Positions 33,079 to 40,681 of a stretch of DNA of 64,000 bases are shown here, piece by piece (the stretch's first letter is position 1; each line of letters begins with the position of its first letter). A program made the translations under genes and the position numbers. Source of the stretch: JAASSS01 sp021767745. Its GTDB lineage: Bacteria; Pseudomonadota; Gammaproteobacteria; UBA5335. Location of the stretch: positions 124,001 through 188,000 of the forward strand of contig JAXHVN010000050.1 of assembly GCA_034189165.1 (NCBI GenBank). The letters run 5' to 3'. A model generated the notes under the pieces. It was not told the origin of the DNA and did not search any database. It was given only the letters and a program-made list of their open reading frames with translations.

Positions 33079-34350
33079 ATGGAAGAGCGTTCGGCTCCCA
33101 TTTTCGCGCTGTTTGCCGCAGCTGCCGGTCTGGTCGCGGCCACTGCGCATGCCCAGACACCGGCCGCGGCACCGGCCACCGATCCGGTGCTCGCTGCGCT
33201 GACCGAGGGTGAGGTGAACTTCAACCTCCGCCTGCGCTACGAGCAGGTCGATCAGGACGGGTTCGACGAGGAGGCCGACGCGCTCACGGCACGTCTGCGG
33301 CTGGGATATCTGACCGGGCCGCTGTACGACCTGCAGGGCTATGTCGAGTTCGAGCACATCGAGTCGCTCGGCGGAGAGGATTACAACAGCCTGCTGAACT
33401 CCGTGCTCGACCGGCCGGTAGTCGCCGATCCGAGCGATACGGAGGTGAACCAGGCATACCTGCTCTGGACTGGGCTGACCGACACACGCGCAGTGATCGG
33501 CCGCCAGCGCATCATCTACGACAACGCGCGGTTCATCGGCAACGTCGGCTGGCGCCAGAACGAGCAGACCTTCAATGCGGCCAGTATCGTGCGCAACGAT
33601 CTGGGACCGGTCGATCTGTCCTATGCCTATCTCGACAAGGTGAACACGATCACCTTCGGGGAGCGCGACATTCAGGCCCATCTGGTGAATCTCGGCGTTG
33701 CTGCCGGCGATTACGGCAGCCTCAGCATCTACGGCTATCTGCTCGACTTCGATCTGGACGCCGGCCCCACGCGCGACACCCAGACCTACGGTGCCCGCTT
33801 CGCCGGCGGCGCGCCGGTGGCCGAGCAGCTCAAGCTGGTCTACGCCCTGGAGTATGCGCATCAGCAGGATTACGCCGATGCCGAGGCGGACTTCGACGCG
33901 GACTACTATCTGGTCGAGGCAGGCGTGGAAGTGGCCGGCGTGACGGTCAAGGCCGCGCAGGAGCAGCTCGGCAGCGGTGACAACGATGATCTGCGCTACA
34001 GCTTTCAGACGCCGCTGGCGACCAAGCATGCCTTCAACGGCTGGGCCGACAAGTTCCTCGGCGACTTCATCGGTGTGGATGCAGACGGTGACGGCCTGCT
34101 CGACGGCGACGGCCTGGTGGACAGCTTTCTGAGCCTTGGTACCTCGCTGTACGGCGTCAACTTCCTCGCCGTCTATCATGACTTCGAATCGGACGACGGC
34201 AGCGTCGACTACGGTTCGGAGTTCGACGTGTTGCTGGCGCGCAAATTCCTGCCGTGGCTGTCCGGCCTGATCAAGTATGCGGACTACAACGCGGATGAGT
34301 TTGCGACCGATACCGAGAAGCTCTGGCTGCAGGCCGAAGTCATCTTCTAG
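33079..34350 (+). CDS. Outer membrane porin (alginate-export-like barrel) of the nitrate island
   Basis: The ATG at 33079 gives 423 residues with a signal peptide ending AHAQ (about residue 24). The mature protein is acidic and shows repeated amphipathic strands such as NFNLRLRYEQVDQDGFDEEADALTARLRLGYLTG and VNQAYLLWTGLTDTRAVIGRQRIIYDNARFIGNVGWRQNEQTF, a pattern seen in AlgE-like porins, and ends in Phe (LQAEVIF). An insertion with a calcium-loop-like DADGDGLLDGDG is present (about 333-346). Its own sigma-54 promoter and position between nasT and nasS suggest it admits nitrate or nitrite under nitrogen limitation. That is inference. Confidence 0.82.
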   Translation: MEERSAPIFALFAAAAGLVAATAHAQTPAAAPATDPVLAALTEGEVNFNLRLRYEQVDQDGFDEEADALTARLRLGYLTGPLYDLQGYVEFEHIESLGGEDYNSLLNSVLDRPVVADPSDTEVNQAYLLWTGLTDTRAVIGRQRIIYDNARFIGNVGWRQNEQTFNAASIVRNDLGPVDLSYAYLDKVNTITFGERDIQAHLVNLGVAAGDYGSLSIYGYLLDFDLDAGPTRDTQTYGARFAGGAPVAEQLKLVYALEYAHQQDYADAEADFDADYYLVEAGVEVAGVTVKAAQEQLGSGDNDDLRYSFQTPLATKHAFNGWADKFLGDFIGVDADGDGLLDGDGLVDSFLSLGTSLYGVNFLAVYHDFESDDGSVDYGSEFDVLLARKFLPWLSGLIKYADYNADEFATDTEKLWLQAEVIF

Positions 34351-34362
34351 ACACCCGCCTGC

Positions 34363-34378
34363 TGGCACCGCTCTTGCT
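34363..34378 (+). promoter_or_regulatory. Sigma-54 promoter of nasS
   Basis: TGGCAC-CGCTC-TTGCT (34363-34378) is a full sigma-54 match. The expected start is near 34389, leaving a 117-nt leader that contains an attenuator. Confidence 0.88.
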
Positions 34379-34387
34379 AGCAGCTTC

Positions 34388-34440
34388 GGCACCACCGTGG
34401 GCGACCAAAGCCCGCGCCGTGCCGGACAATGGCGTCCCGG
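34388..34440 (+). promoter_or_regulatory. ANTAR-type leader hairpins before nasS
   Basis: Second hairpin: GGAC (34424-34427), loop AATGGC (34428-34433), GTCC (34434-34437), extended by CC/GG with one bulged C. The six-base loop has A at position 1 and G at position 4, the ANTAR recognition rule. Its right half is also the left arm of the terminator at 34431, so the two exclude each other. First hairpin: loop ACCGTG (34394-34399), also A1/G4, on a weak imperfect stem (34388-34406). A stronger competing stem with a seven-base loop is possible there, so this hairpin is less certain. Confidence 0.65.
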
Positions 34441-34474
34441 CGCAGGCTGATGGCCTGCGCCCGGGCGCCTTTTT
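34431..34474 (+). terminator. Leader terminator (attenuator) of nasS
   Basis: Arms 34431-34447 (GGCGTCCCGGCGCAGGC) and 34453-34469 (GCCTGCGCCCGGGCGCC) pair over 17 positions with a single C-C mismatch around TGATG, followed by TTTTT (34470-34474). It lies after the sigma-54 promoter and 31 bases before the nasS ATG, so it should stop transcription unless the hairpin at 34422-34440 forms first. It could also terminate transcripts coming from the porin gene. Confidence 0.88.
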
Positions 34475-34505
34475 CGTATCGAATCAGTAACGATCGGGAT
34501 ATGCC

Positions 34506-35672
34506 ATGAAGCTCACGCTCGGGATCGTGCCGCTCACCGACTGCGCCGTACTGGTCGCCGCGCAGGAGAAGGGCTTTTTCAGGCGCGCTGGGCTTGATGT
34601 GACGCTCTCGGCCGAGCCCTCCTGGGCCAACGTCCGCGACAAGGTGGCCGTGGGTGCGCTCGACGGGGCGCAGATGCTCGCCACCATGCCGCTGACCAGC
34701 ACGCTGGGCCTCGCGGGCACGCCCGAGCCCACGATCACCGCGATGGGGCTGGGACTCAACGGCAACGCCATTACCGTCTCCCGGGCGTTGCACGAACGCA
34801 TGGTTGCCGCGCTGCCGACCCTGGCAGGCGATCCGGCGCAGGCGGGAGCGGCACTGCGCGCGGTGATCCGGAGCGGCCATCAAGCGCAGCGGCGCCGCCT
34901 GATCCTGGCGAGCGTCTTCCCGACCGCGACGCACACCTACCAGCTCCGCTACTGGCTGGCGGCCGCCGGTATCGATCCGGTGCGGGACGTGCAACTCGTG
35001 GTGGTGCCGCCGCAGCGCATGGCGGCACATCTGCAGGACGGGCTGATCGATGGCTACTGCGTCGGCGAGCCGTGGAACAGTGTGTCGGTCGCGGCCGGCA
35101 TCGGCCAGACGATCGTCACCTCCTACGAGATCTGGAACAACCATCCGGAGAAGGTGTTCGGCGTTGCCGAGTCATGGGCCGTCGCTCATGCCGGAGCGCA
35201 TCAGGCACTGCTGCAGGCGCTGCTGCAGGCAGCCCGCTGGGCGGATGCATCGGAGCACCGGGAGGAACTGGCCGGATTGGTCGCGCGCCATATCGACGTG
35301 CCCCTGCCGATCGTGCTGGCCTCGCTGACCGGCCGCTTCCATTACTCAGCGGATCGGCAGGTGGCGTTGCCGGACTTCCACGTGTTCTACCGTTACGCCG
35401 CGACCTTCCCTTGGCGCTCCCATGCCACCTGGTTCCTGGCGCAGATGTCGCGCTGGCACGAACTCGACAGGGACCTGGATGCCGACGCGTTGGCGCGCCG
35501 GGTCTATCGAGCCGACCTGTATCGGCAGGCGGCCGGTGCGCTCGGCTGGCCGTGTCCGGCGGTCGACAGCAAGCCGGAGGGCACGCATGCCGAGACCTGG
35601 TCGCCTGAAGCGAGCGAGCTGGTGCTGGGCGCGGACCGATTCATCGATTCCACCCGCTTCGACGCGGACTGA
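34506..35672 (+). CDS. nasS: Cytoplasmic nitrate/nitrite sensor NasS (NrtA-like)
   Basis: The 388-residue protein has the nitrate-binding fold of NrtA/CmpA: LTLGIVPLTDCAVLVAAQEKGFFRRAGLDVTLSAEPSWANVRDKVAVGALDGAQMLATMP, VFPTATHTYQLRYWLAAAGIDPVRDVQLVVVPPQRM and GLIDGYCVGEPWNSVSVAAGIGQTIVTSYEIWNNHPEKVFGV. No signal peptide or lipobox is present, and there are no ABC permease or ATPase genes, so it is the cytoplasmic sensor NasS, not a transport protein. NasS binds NasT when nitrate is absent. Unusually it has its own sigma-54 promoter and attenuator, which would make sensor synthesis depend on NasT. Confidence 0.9.
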   Translation: MKLTLGIVPLTDCAVLVAAQEKGFFRRAGLDVTLSAEPSWANVRDKVAVGALDGAQMLATMPLTSTLGLAGTPEPTITAMGLGLNGNAITVSRALHERMVAALPTLAGDPAQAGAALRAVIRSGHQAQRRRLILASVFPTATHTYQLRYWLAAAGIDPVRDVQLVVVPPQRMAAHLQDGLIDGYCVGEPWNSVSVAAGIGQTIVTSYEIWNNHPEKVFGVAESWAVAHAGAHQALLQALLQAARWADASEHREELAGLVARHIDVPLPIVLASLTGRFHYSADRQVALPDFHVFYRYAATFPWRSHATWFLAQMSRWHELDRDLDADALARRVYRADLYRQAAGALGWPCPAVDSKPEGTHAETWSPEASELVLGADRFIDSTRFDAD

Positions 35673-35885
35673 ATTCCCCAGCGGCCCTGCCGACCACACG
35701 CGGCTTGCGCGGGTTGGGGGGGTCAACTATCTTCCCTCCGGCTGTCAGCTGGCGTAGGTGTCTTCCGAGGTCAGCCCGGCGACCAGGCCCAGGTTCAGCG
35801 AGTGTGCAGGAGGCATCACTCGGGGCCGGCCTCAACTGCGCGCCATGCAGGGCGCGTTTCGACGACATATCAAGGAGGATGTGGC

Positions 35886-36737
35886 ATGACAGGGAAGGCA
35901 TGCTCGCGCTCTGCCCGGCGTCGCCATGGCGCCACACTGGCAGTGGCGGCTGGCCTGTTCGCGCTGGCGGGGTCGGCACATGCCGCCGGTCCGCGCCCGG
36001 GCGAGGTCTATACGCAGTTCGGCATTGGGCTGTTCACGCCGGACTTCGATCTCGGCGAGGACATGCGCAGCACGGCGCCGAGTCTGCAGGAACAGCAGAT
36101 CAACGGCATCAACCTGCGCGTCCTGAACCGGCGGATCGAGCTACCGATCGCCGTGGTGGCTGGCGGCGATCCGGTGCGTTTCGATCAGGACACGCCCGAG
36201 AACCGGGGTGTCCTGTCGCTGAACGGCGGGCTCGGCTATCAGTTCACGCCCAATCTCGGCATCGAGGCGGGCCTGGGACTCACCTTTCCCCGGATCCTGC
36301 TCGAGGACCCGCTGGTCACGCGCGTGATCAACAACGATCCGGAGTCGATCACGATCCGGGTCGTCTCGCCCGCCATCATCCCCGCCTCGTTCCAGGGCGT
36401 GTGGACGATCTGGAGTGACCGGATCATCAGCCCCTACGTCGCCGCCGGCCTGCTGGTGGCGGATCTCGGCAATCAGGTGCTGGCCAACGAGCCGACCGAC
36501 GGGCTGACGGCCGAGGGCGGCCTGGAATTCGGTTATGTCATCGACGTCGGCGCCAAGCTGACGCTGACCGATACGTGGTACGCGAACATCGGCGCCCGCT
36601 ATGGCTTGCTGGATGACCCGGAGCTGGAGACCAACGAGGGCCTCGAAATCCCACTGGATGACATCGAGATCCGGGAGATCCGTCTCAATCTCGGGTTGCG
36701 CTTCCCGGGCACCCTGCTGCCCTTCGTCGGAGAATGA
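35886..36737 (+). CDS. OmpW-like outer membrane protein, first tandem copy
   Basis: The ATG at 35886 has a near-perfect AAGGAGG at 35872-35878 and yields 283 residues with a signal peptide ending AHAAG. Mature sequence GPRPGEVYTQFGIGLFTPDFDLGEDM, NGGLGYQFTPNLGIEAGLGLTFPRILLED, VWTIWSDRIISPYVAAGLLVADLG and the final LNLGLRFPG strand are OmpW-like, although the protein ends with a short LLPFVGE tail. It is similar in pattern to the following gene, indicating a tandem duplication. It may form a small nitrate-island channel, which is unproven. It lies between nasS and nirB. Confidence 0.78.
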   Translation: MTGKACSRSARRRHGATLAVAAGLFALAGSAHAAGPRPGEVYTQFGIGLFTPDFDLGEDMRSTAPSLQEQQINGINLRVLNRRIELPIAVVAGGDPVRFDQDTPENRGVLSLNGGLGYQFTPNLGIEAGLGLTFPRILLEDPLVTRVINNDPESITIRVVSPAIIPASFQGVWTIWSDRIISPYVAAGLLVADLGNQVLANEPTDGLTAEGGLEFGYVIDVGAKLTLTDTWYANIGARYGLLDDPELETNEGLEIPLDDIEIREIRLNLGLRFPGTLLPFVGE

Positions 36738-36796
36738 CCATGCAGTGCTCGCACAAGGACATGGCAATTCGGCACGACATGGGCAGGGAGGGCATC

Positions 36797-37600
36797 ATGG
36801 CGACACAACAGCGACAGGAGCGGCTCGTGCGGCGGCTGCAGATCGGCGCGGGGCTGCTCGGGCTGGCGCTGGCGGCAGGAACGGCTAACGCTGCCGGCCC
36901 ACGGGCGGGCGATGTCTACCTGCAGCTCGGCGGCGGCATCTACGGACCGGAATTCGACATCGACGAGGGCGGTCCGCCGACGGTGCAGGGGGGTCCGGAA
37001 GAGGCGGTGCTCAACATCGGGCTGCGCAATGGTCGTCAGCTGGTCGGCATCGGCCTGTCCGGCGGCACGGCGGAAACGGGCGACACCCCGGAAAACGTCG
37101 ATCTGATCGCCTTCGGTGCCACCATTGGCTACAAGTTCACCGATCACTTCGGCGCCGAGCTCGCCATCGACGTGGTGTTCCCGGAGATCCAGATCAACGA
37201 TGTGGGCGGCGGCGATGTGATCGGTGGCGATTCGGGCGCCGGCGAAGTGAGCATCCTGCAGCCGGGCATCCTGCCTATCGCGCTGACCGGTATCTGGACG
37301 TTCATGCCCGAGGCGCTGATCAGTCCCTATCTCGGCGCCGGTGTGGTTGTCACCAACTTCGAGAGTCAGCGGGCCTTTTTTAGTTCCGGGGACATCCTCG
37401 AGTTGGACACCGGTCCGGAGTTTGGCCCGATCGGCAAGGCAGGGCTCTACGTCACGCCGGGTCAAGAGACCTTCTTCTTCTTCGAAGGTCAGTACCAGTA
37501 CGTTGACGAACCGGAGATTCGCGACCGTGACGGCAACGATGTGCCCGTCGACAACTTCGAAGGCCTGTACCTGAAGTTCGGCGTCGGCTACACCTTCTGA
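36797..37600 (+). CDS. OmpW-like outer membrane protein, second tandem copy
   Basis: I prefer the ATG at 36797 (MATQQRQERL, with GGGAGGG at 36786-36792) to the ATG at 36734 that overlaps the previous stop; it gives 267 residues with a signal peptide ending ANAAG. Mature segments GPRAGDVYLQLGGGIYGPEFDIDEG, GATIGYKFTDHFGAELAIDVVFPEIQIND, IWTFMPEALISPYLGAGVVVTNF and the last strand LKFGVGYTF (ending in Phe) are OmpW-like and parallel the first copy. A strong terminator follows, closing the transcription unit before nirB. Confidence 0.82.
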   Translation: MATQQRQERLVRRLQIGAGLLGLALAAGTANAAGPRAGDVYLQLGGGIYGPEFDIDEGGPPTVQGGPEEAVLNIGLRNGRQLVGIGLSGGTAETGDTPENVDLIAFGATIGYKFTDHFGAELAIDVVFPEIQINDVGGGDVIGGDSGAGEVSILQPGILPIALTGIWTFMPEALISPYLGAGVVVTNFESQRAFFSSGDILELDTGPEFGPIGKAGLYVTPGQETFFFFEGQYQYVDEPEIRDRDGNDVPVDNFEGLYLKFGVGYTF

Positions 37601-37626
37601 CCATCACGCGCTTCGGCGCCTACGAA

Positions 37627-37655
37627 GAGCGCGCCATCCGGCGCGCTCCTTTTTT
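37627..37655 (+). terminator. Intrinsic terminator after the OmpW-like pair
   Basis: GAGCGCGCC (37627-37635) and GGCGCGCTC (37640-37648) pair perfectly around ATCC, followed by C and TTTTTT (37650-37655). Confidence 0.95.
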
Positions 37656-37731
37656 GGGCGCCCGGTGGTGATCCGCACCGCCCGGGTGCGGCCGTTGGCT
37701 TGTCGGCGTAGTGTTATCAGAGACTTGGCGA

Positions 37732-37747
37732 CGGCACACATCTTGCT
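37732..37747 (+). promoter_or_regulatory. Sigma-54 promoter of nirB-nirD-nasA
   Basis: CGGCAC-ACATC-TTGCT (37732-37747) deviates from consensus only at the first base; GG and GC are ten bases apart. The start is expected near 37758, giving an 85-nt leader. Confidence 0.8.
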
Positions 37748-37767
37748 TAATCGATGCCAGACATCGA

Positions 37768-37808
37768 GTGCCGGCTGCAACGACGCGCCGGCCACCGCAG
37801 CGCAGCGG
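37768..37808 (+). promoter_or_regulatory. Twin ANTAR-type hairpins in the nirB leader
   Basis: Hairpin 1 (37768-37795): left arm GTGCCGG-C-TGC and right arm GCG-CCGGC-C-AC pair with one bulge each side, loop AACGAC (37779-37784). Hairpin 2 (37795-37808): CCGC and GCGG with loop AGCGCA (37799-37804). Both six-base loops have A1 and G4, the rule for NasT-type ANTAR binding, and they are adjacent, in the order expected, starting about ten bases after the predicted transcript start. Base 37795 can pair in only one of them. Confidence 0.72.
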
Positions 37809-37839
37809 GTTGTTCCTCATTCTCATCGGGAGGCAACCC
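37807..37839 (+). promoter_or_regulatory. Hairpin that can hide the nirB ribosome-binding site
   Basis: GGGTTG (37807-37812) pairs with CAACCC (37834-37839), and CCTC (37815-37818) pairs with GAGG (37830-37833), burying the Shine-Dalgarno GGGAGG (37828-37833) nine bases before the ATG. The first two G of the left arm are used by ANTAR hairpin 2, so the structures compete. No U tract follows, so control would act on translation rather than on termination. Confidence 0.55.
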
Positions 37840-37842
37840 TCA

Positions 37843-40293
37843 ATGACTCAAAAGCGTCTGGTCGTCATCGGCAACGGCATGGCAGCGATCCGCACCGTGG
37901 AGGAGCTGCTGAAGATCAGCCCCGATGCCTACGACATCACCGTCTTCGGCGCCGAGCCGCACGGCAACTACAACCGCATTCTGCTCTCGCCGGTCCTGGC
38001 AGGCGAGAAGACGGTCGCGGACATCATGCTGAACGACGATCCCTGGTATGCCGAGCAGCGGATCACGCTGTACAAGGGCGACCGGATCGTCGAGATCGAT
38101 CGCGAGCGGCGCCAGGTCGTATCGGAGGCCGGCGTGCGGGTCGACTACGATCGCCTGCTGATCGCCACCGGCTCGAATCCCTTCGTCATTCCGCTGCCCG
38201 GGCACGACCTGCCCGGCGTGCTGAGCTTCCGCGACATCGGCGATGTGGACCGGATGATCGCTGCCGCCCAGGCCGGGCAGCAGCGGGCCGTTGTCATCGG
38301 TGGCGGCCTGCTTGGCCTCGAGGCCGCCAACGGGCTCATGAAGCAGGGTATGGACGTGACCGTCGTGCACCTGCTGGACAGCCTGATGGAGCGCCAGCTC
38401 GACAAGCCCGCTGCGCAGCTGCTGCAGGCCTCGCTGGAGGCGCGCGGCATGCACTTTCGCATGCAGGCGCAGACGGAAGCGATCCTCGGCGAGGATCGGG
38501 TGCGGGGCGTGCGCTTCAAGGATGGCAGCGAGATCGAGACCGATCTGCTGGTGATGGCCGTGGGCATCCGTCCCAACGTAACGCTGGCCCGGGAGTCCGG
38601 CCTCGCGGTCGATCGCGGCATTCAGGTCGACGATGCCATGCGCACCAGCGATCCGGACATCTTCGCCATCGGTGAGTGCATCGAGCACCGCGGGCTGACC
38701 TATGGGCTGGTCGCGCCGATCTGGGAGCAGGCCAAGGTCTGCGCCGCGCACCTGGCCGAGGCCAGCGAGGAGCGGCCGATCTACGAGGGGTCGGTGACCT
38801 CCACCAAGCTCAAGGTCACCGGCATCGATCTGTTCTCGGCCGGCGAGTTCAACGGCGGCGAGGGCACGGAGGACATTGTCTTCCAGGATCCGCGTCGCGG
38901 TGTCTACAAGCGGGTAGTGCTGAAGGATGACCGGCTGGTCGGCGCCGTGCTCTACGGCGATACCGGCGACGGTAGCTGGTACTTCCAACTCATGCGCGAG
39001 GGCACCCCGGTCTCGGACTTTCGCGACGTGCTGCTGTTCGGGCAGGCGCACCTGGGCGATTCCGGTCGCGGCGGCGCCGACCAGGTGTCGCACCTGCCGG
39101 CGGATGCCGAAATCTGCGGCTGCAACGGCGTGTGCAAGGGCACCATCGTCGAGGCGATCGCCGAGCACAAGCTGACCTCGCTGGAAGACGTGCGTGCCCA
39201 TACCAAGGCGTCGAGTTCCTGCGGCTCGTGCACTGGCCTGGTCGAGCAGCTGCTGGCGAACACCCTCGGCGGCGACTACGACGCCTCGCCGCGCAAGCGG
39301 GCCATGTGCCCGTGCACGGATGCCAGTCATGAGGAGGTGCGCGAGGCGATCCGCGCCGAGCACCTGGTGCACATGGATGCGGTGCGCGAACGCTTTGGCT
39401 GGAAGCAGGCCGATGGCTGCGCGAAGTGCCGGCCGGCGCTCAACTACTACCTGCTGTCGAGCTGGCCCGAAGAGGCGCTGGATGATCCGCAGTCACGCTT
39501 CATCAACGAGCGGGCCCACGCCAATATCCAGAAGGATGGCACCTACTCGGTCATCCCGCGGATCTTCGGTGGCGTCACCACTCCCGGCGAACTGCGCGCC
39601 ATCGCCGAGGTCGCCGAGCGCTACGAGGTACCGACGGTAAAGATCACCGGCGGACAGCGCATCGATCTGCTGGGCGTGACCAAGGAGCAGCTGCCGGCCG
39701 TATGGCGGGATCTGAATCACGCCGGCTTCGTGTCCGGCCATGCGTACGGCAAGGCGCTACGCACGGTGAAGACCTGCGTGGGCAGCGAGTGGTGCCGGTT
39801 CGGAACCCAGGACTCGACCAAGCTCGGCATCGATCTGGAGCGGCTGACTTGGGGTAGCTGGACGCCGCACAAGGTGAAGATGGCGGTCTCCGGGTGTCCC
39901 CGCAACTGCGCCGAATCGACGATCAAGGACTTCGGCGTGATCTGCGTGGATTCCGGCTACGAATTGCACGTGGGTGGTAACGGCGGCACCAAGGTGCGCG
40001 CGACCGATTTCCTCTGCCATGTGAAGACGCCGGCCGAGGTCGAGGACTACGCTGCCGCCTTCATGCAGGTCTATCGGGAGGAGGCCCATTATCTGGAGCG
40101 CACAGCCCCGTGGATCGAGCGCGTCGGGCTGGATTATGTGAAACAGCGGGTGGTGGAAGATGCGGCCGGCCGGGCCGAACTGGCGGCGCGCTTTCGAGCG
40201 TCCCAGGCGCTGGCGCAGCACGATCCGTGGGCGCAGCACGCCCTCCAGCATGAGCGTCCCCATGAGTTCCAGCCACTGAAGGAGGCCGTCTGA
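37843..40293 (+). CDS. nirB: NAD(P)H-nitrite reductase, large subunit
   Basis: The ATG at 37843 gives 816 residues. In order: FAD motif LVVIGNGMAAIRTVEELL; NADH motif RAVVIGGGLLGLEAANGL; a BFD-like [2Fe-2S] domain (about 425-465) with CGCNGVCKG and SSCGSCTGLV; and a siroheme/[4Fe-4S] domain with TCVGSEWC (about 645-651) and SGCPRNC (about 685-689). It reduces nitrite to ammonium with six electrons from NADH. It is first in nirB-nirD-nasA, behind a sigma-54 promoter and a structured leader. Confidence 0.97.
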   Translation: MTQKRLVVIGNGMAAIRTVEELLKISPDAYDITVFGAEPHGNYNRILLSPVLAGEKTVADIMLNDDPWYAEQRITLYKGDRIVEIDRERRQVVSEAGVRVDYDRLLIATGSNPFVIPLPGHDLPGVLSFRDIGDVDRMIAAAQAGQQRAVVIGGGLLGLEAANGLMKQGMDVTVVHLLDSLMERQLDKPAAQLLQASLEARGMHFRMQAQTEAILGEDRVRGVRFKDGSEIETDLLVMAVGIRPNVTLARESGLAVDRGIQVDDAMRTSDPDIFAIGECIEHRGLTYGLVAPIWEQAKVCAAHLAEASEERPIYEGSVTSTKLKVTGIDLFSAGEFNGGEGTEDIVFQDPRRGVYKRVVLKDDRLVGAVLYGDTGDGSWYFQLMREGTPVSDFRDVLLFGQAHLGDSGRGGADQVSHLPADAEICGCNGVCKGTIVEAIAEHKLTSLEDVRAHTKASSSCGSCTGLVEQLLANTLGGDYDASPRKRAMCPCTDASHEEVREAIRAEHLVHMDAVRERFGWKQADGCAKCRPALNYYLLSSWPEEALDDPQSRFINERAHANIQKDGTYSVIPRIFGGVTTPGELRAIAEVAERYEVPTVKITGGQRIDLLGVTKEQLPAVWRDLNHAGFVSGHAYGKALRTVKTCVGSEWCRFGTQDSTKLGIDLERLTWGSWTPHKVKMAVSGCPRNCAESTIKDFGVICVDSGYELHVGGNGGTKVRATDFLCHVKTPAEVEDYAAAFMQVYREEAHYLERTAPWIERVGLDYVKQRVVEDAAGRAELAARFRASQALAQHDPWAQHALQHERPHEFQPLKEAV

Positions 40294-40679
40294 TGGCCGG
40301 CGCCCACTCGCAACAACAGCAATCGGCCGCCGCTGAACTGGCTGCCCGCACGGAGACCGAGGGTCGGCACTGGATCGAGGCCGGCGCGCTGGAGGACATC
40401 CCGCAGCTCGGGGCCCGCGTACTGCGACTGCCGCAGGGGGACGTCGCGATTTTCCGTAACCGGCAGAATGAGGTCTTCGCGCTGCGGGATCGGTGTCCGC
40501 ATCGCGGCGGCCCGCTCTCTCAGGGGATCGTCTGCGGCCGCACCGTGGCCTGCCCGCTGCATGGCTGGGTGATCGGGCTGAACGATGGCCAGGCGCAGGG
40601 GCCGGACGAGGGCCAGGTGCTGGGCTATCCCGTCGAGGTGCGCGACGGTCGGGTATTCCTCGGCCTCGAAGACAGCTAG
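40293..40679 (+). CDS. nirD: Nitrite reductase small subunit, Rieske type
   Basis: The ATG overlaps the last base of nirB (TGATG). The 128-residue protein has a Rieske-type [2Fe-2S] binding pattern, RCPHRGGPLSQG and ACPLHGWVIGL, with both Cys-His pairs present, unlike some NirD proteins that have lost them. It starts with a glutamine-rich segment (HSQQQQSAAAEL). As partner of NirB it is needed for full nitrite reductase activity. nasA begins two bases after its stop. Confidence 0.93.
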   Translation: MAGAHSQQQQSAAAELAARTETEGRHWIEAGALEDIPQLGARVLRLPQGDVAIFRNRQNEVFALRDRCPHRGGPLSQGIVCGRTVACPLHGWVIGLNDGQAQGPDEGQVLGYPVEVRDGRVFLGLEDS

Positions 40680-40681
40680 GC

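Noticed and set aside
34396..34416. Strong stem CGTGGGC/GCCCGCG in the nasS leader as first ANTAR hairpin
   Set aside because: Its loop is seven bases (GACCAAA) and lacks the A1/G4 pattern. It may be an alternative fold that competes with the weaker A1/G4 hairpin, so I report that one with low confidence instead.
34506..35672. NrtA, substrate-binding protein of a nitrate ABC transporter
   Set aside because: No signal peptide, Tat motif or lipobox, and no permease or ATPase genes nearby; NasS fits better.
35673..35885. A fifth sigma-54 promoter before the first OmpW-like gene
   Set aside because: TGGCGT at about 35752 lacks a GC ten bases after the GG, and no other GG-N10-GC with a TTGC context was found.
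37751..37767. TCGATG/CATCGA hairpin upstream of the nirB leader pair
   Set aside because: The loop is five bases (CCAGA) and it lies partly before the predicted transcript start, so it is unlikely to be an ANTAR hairpin.
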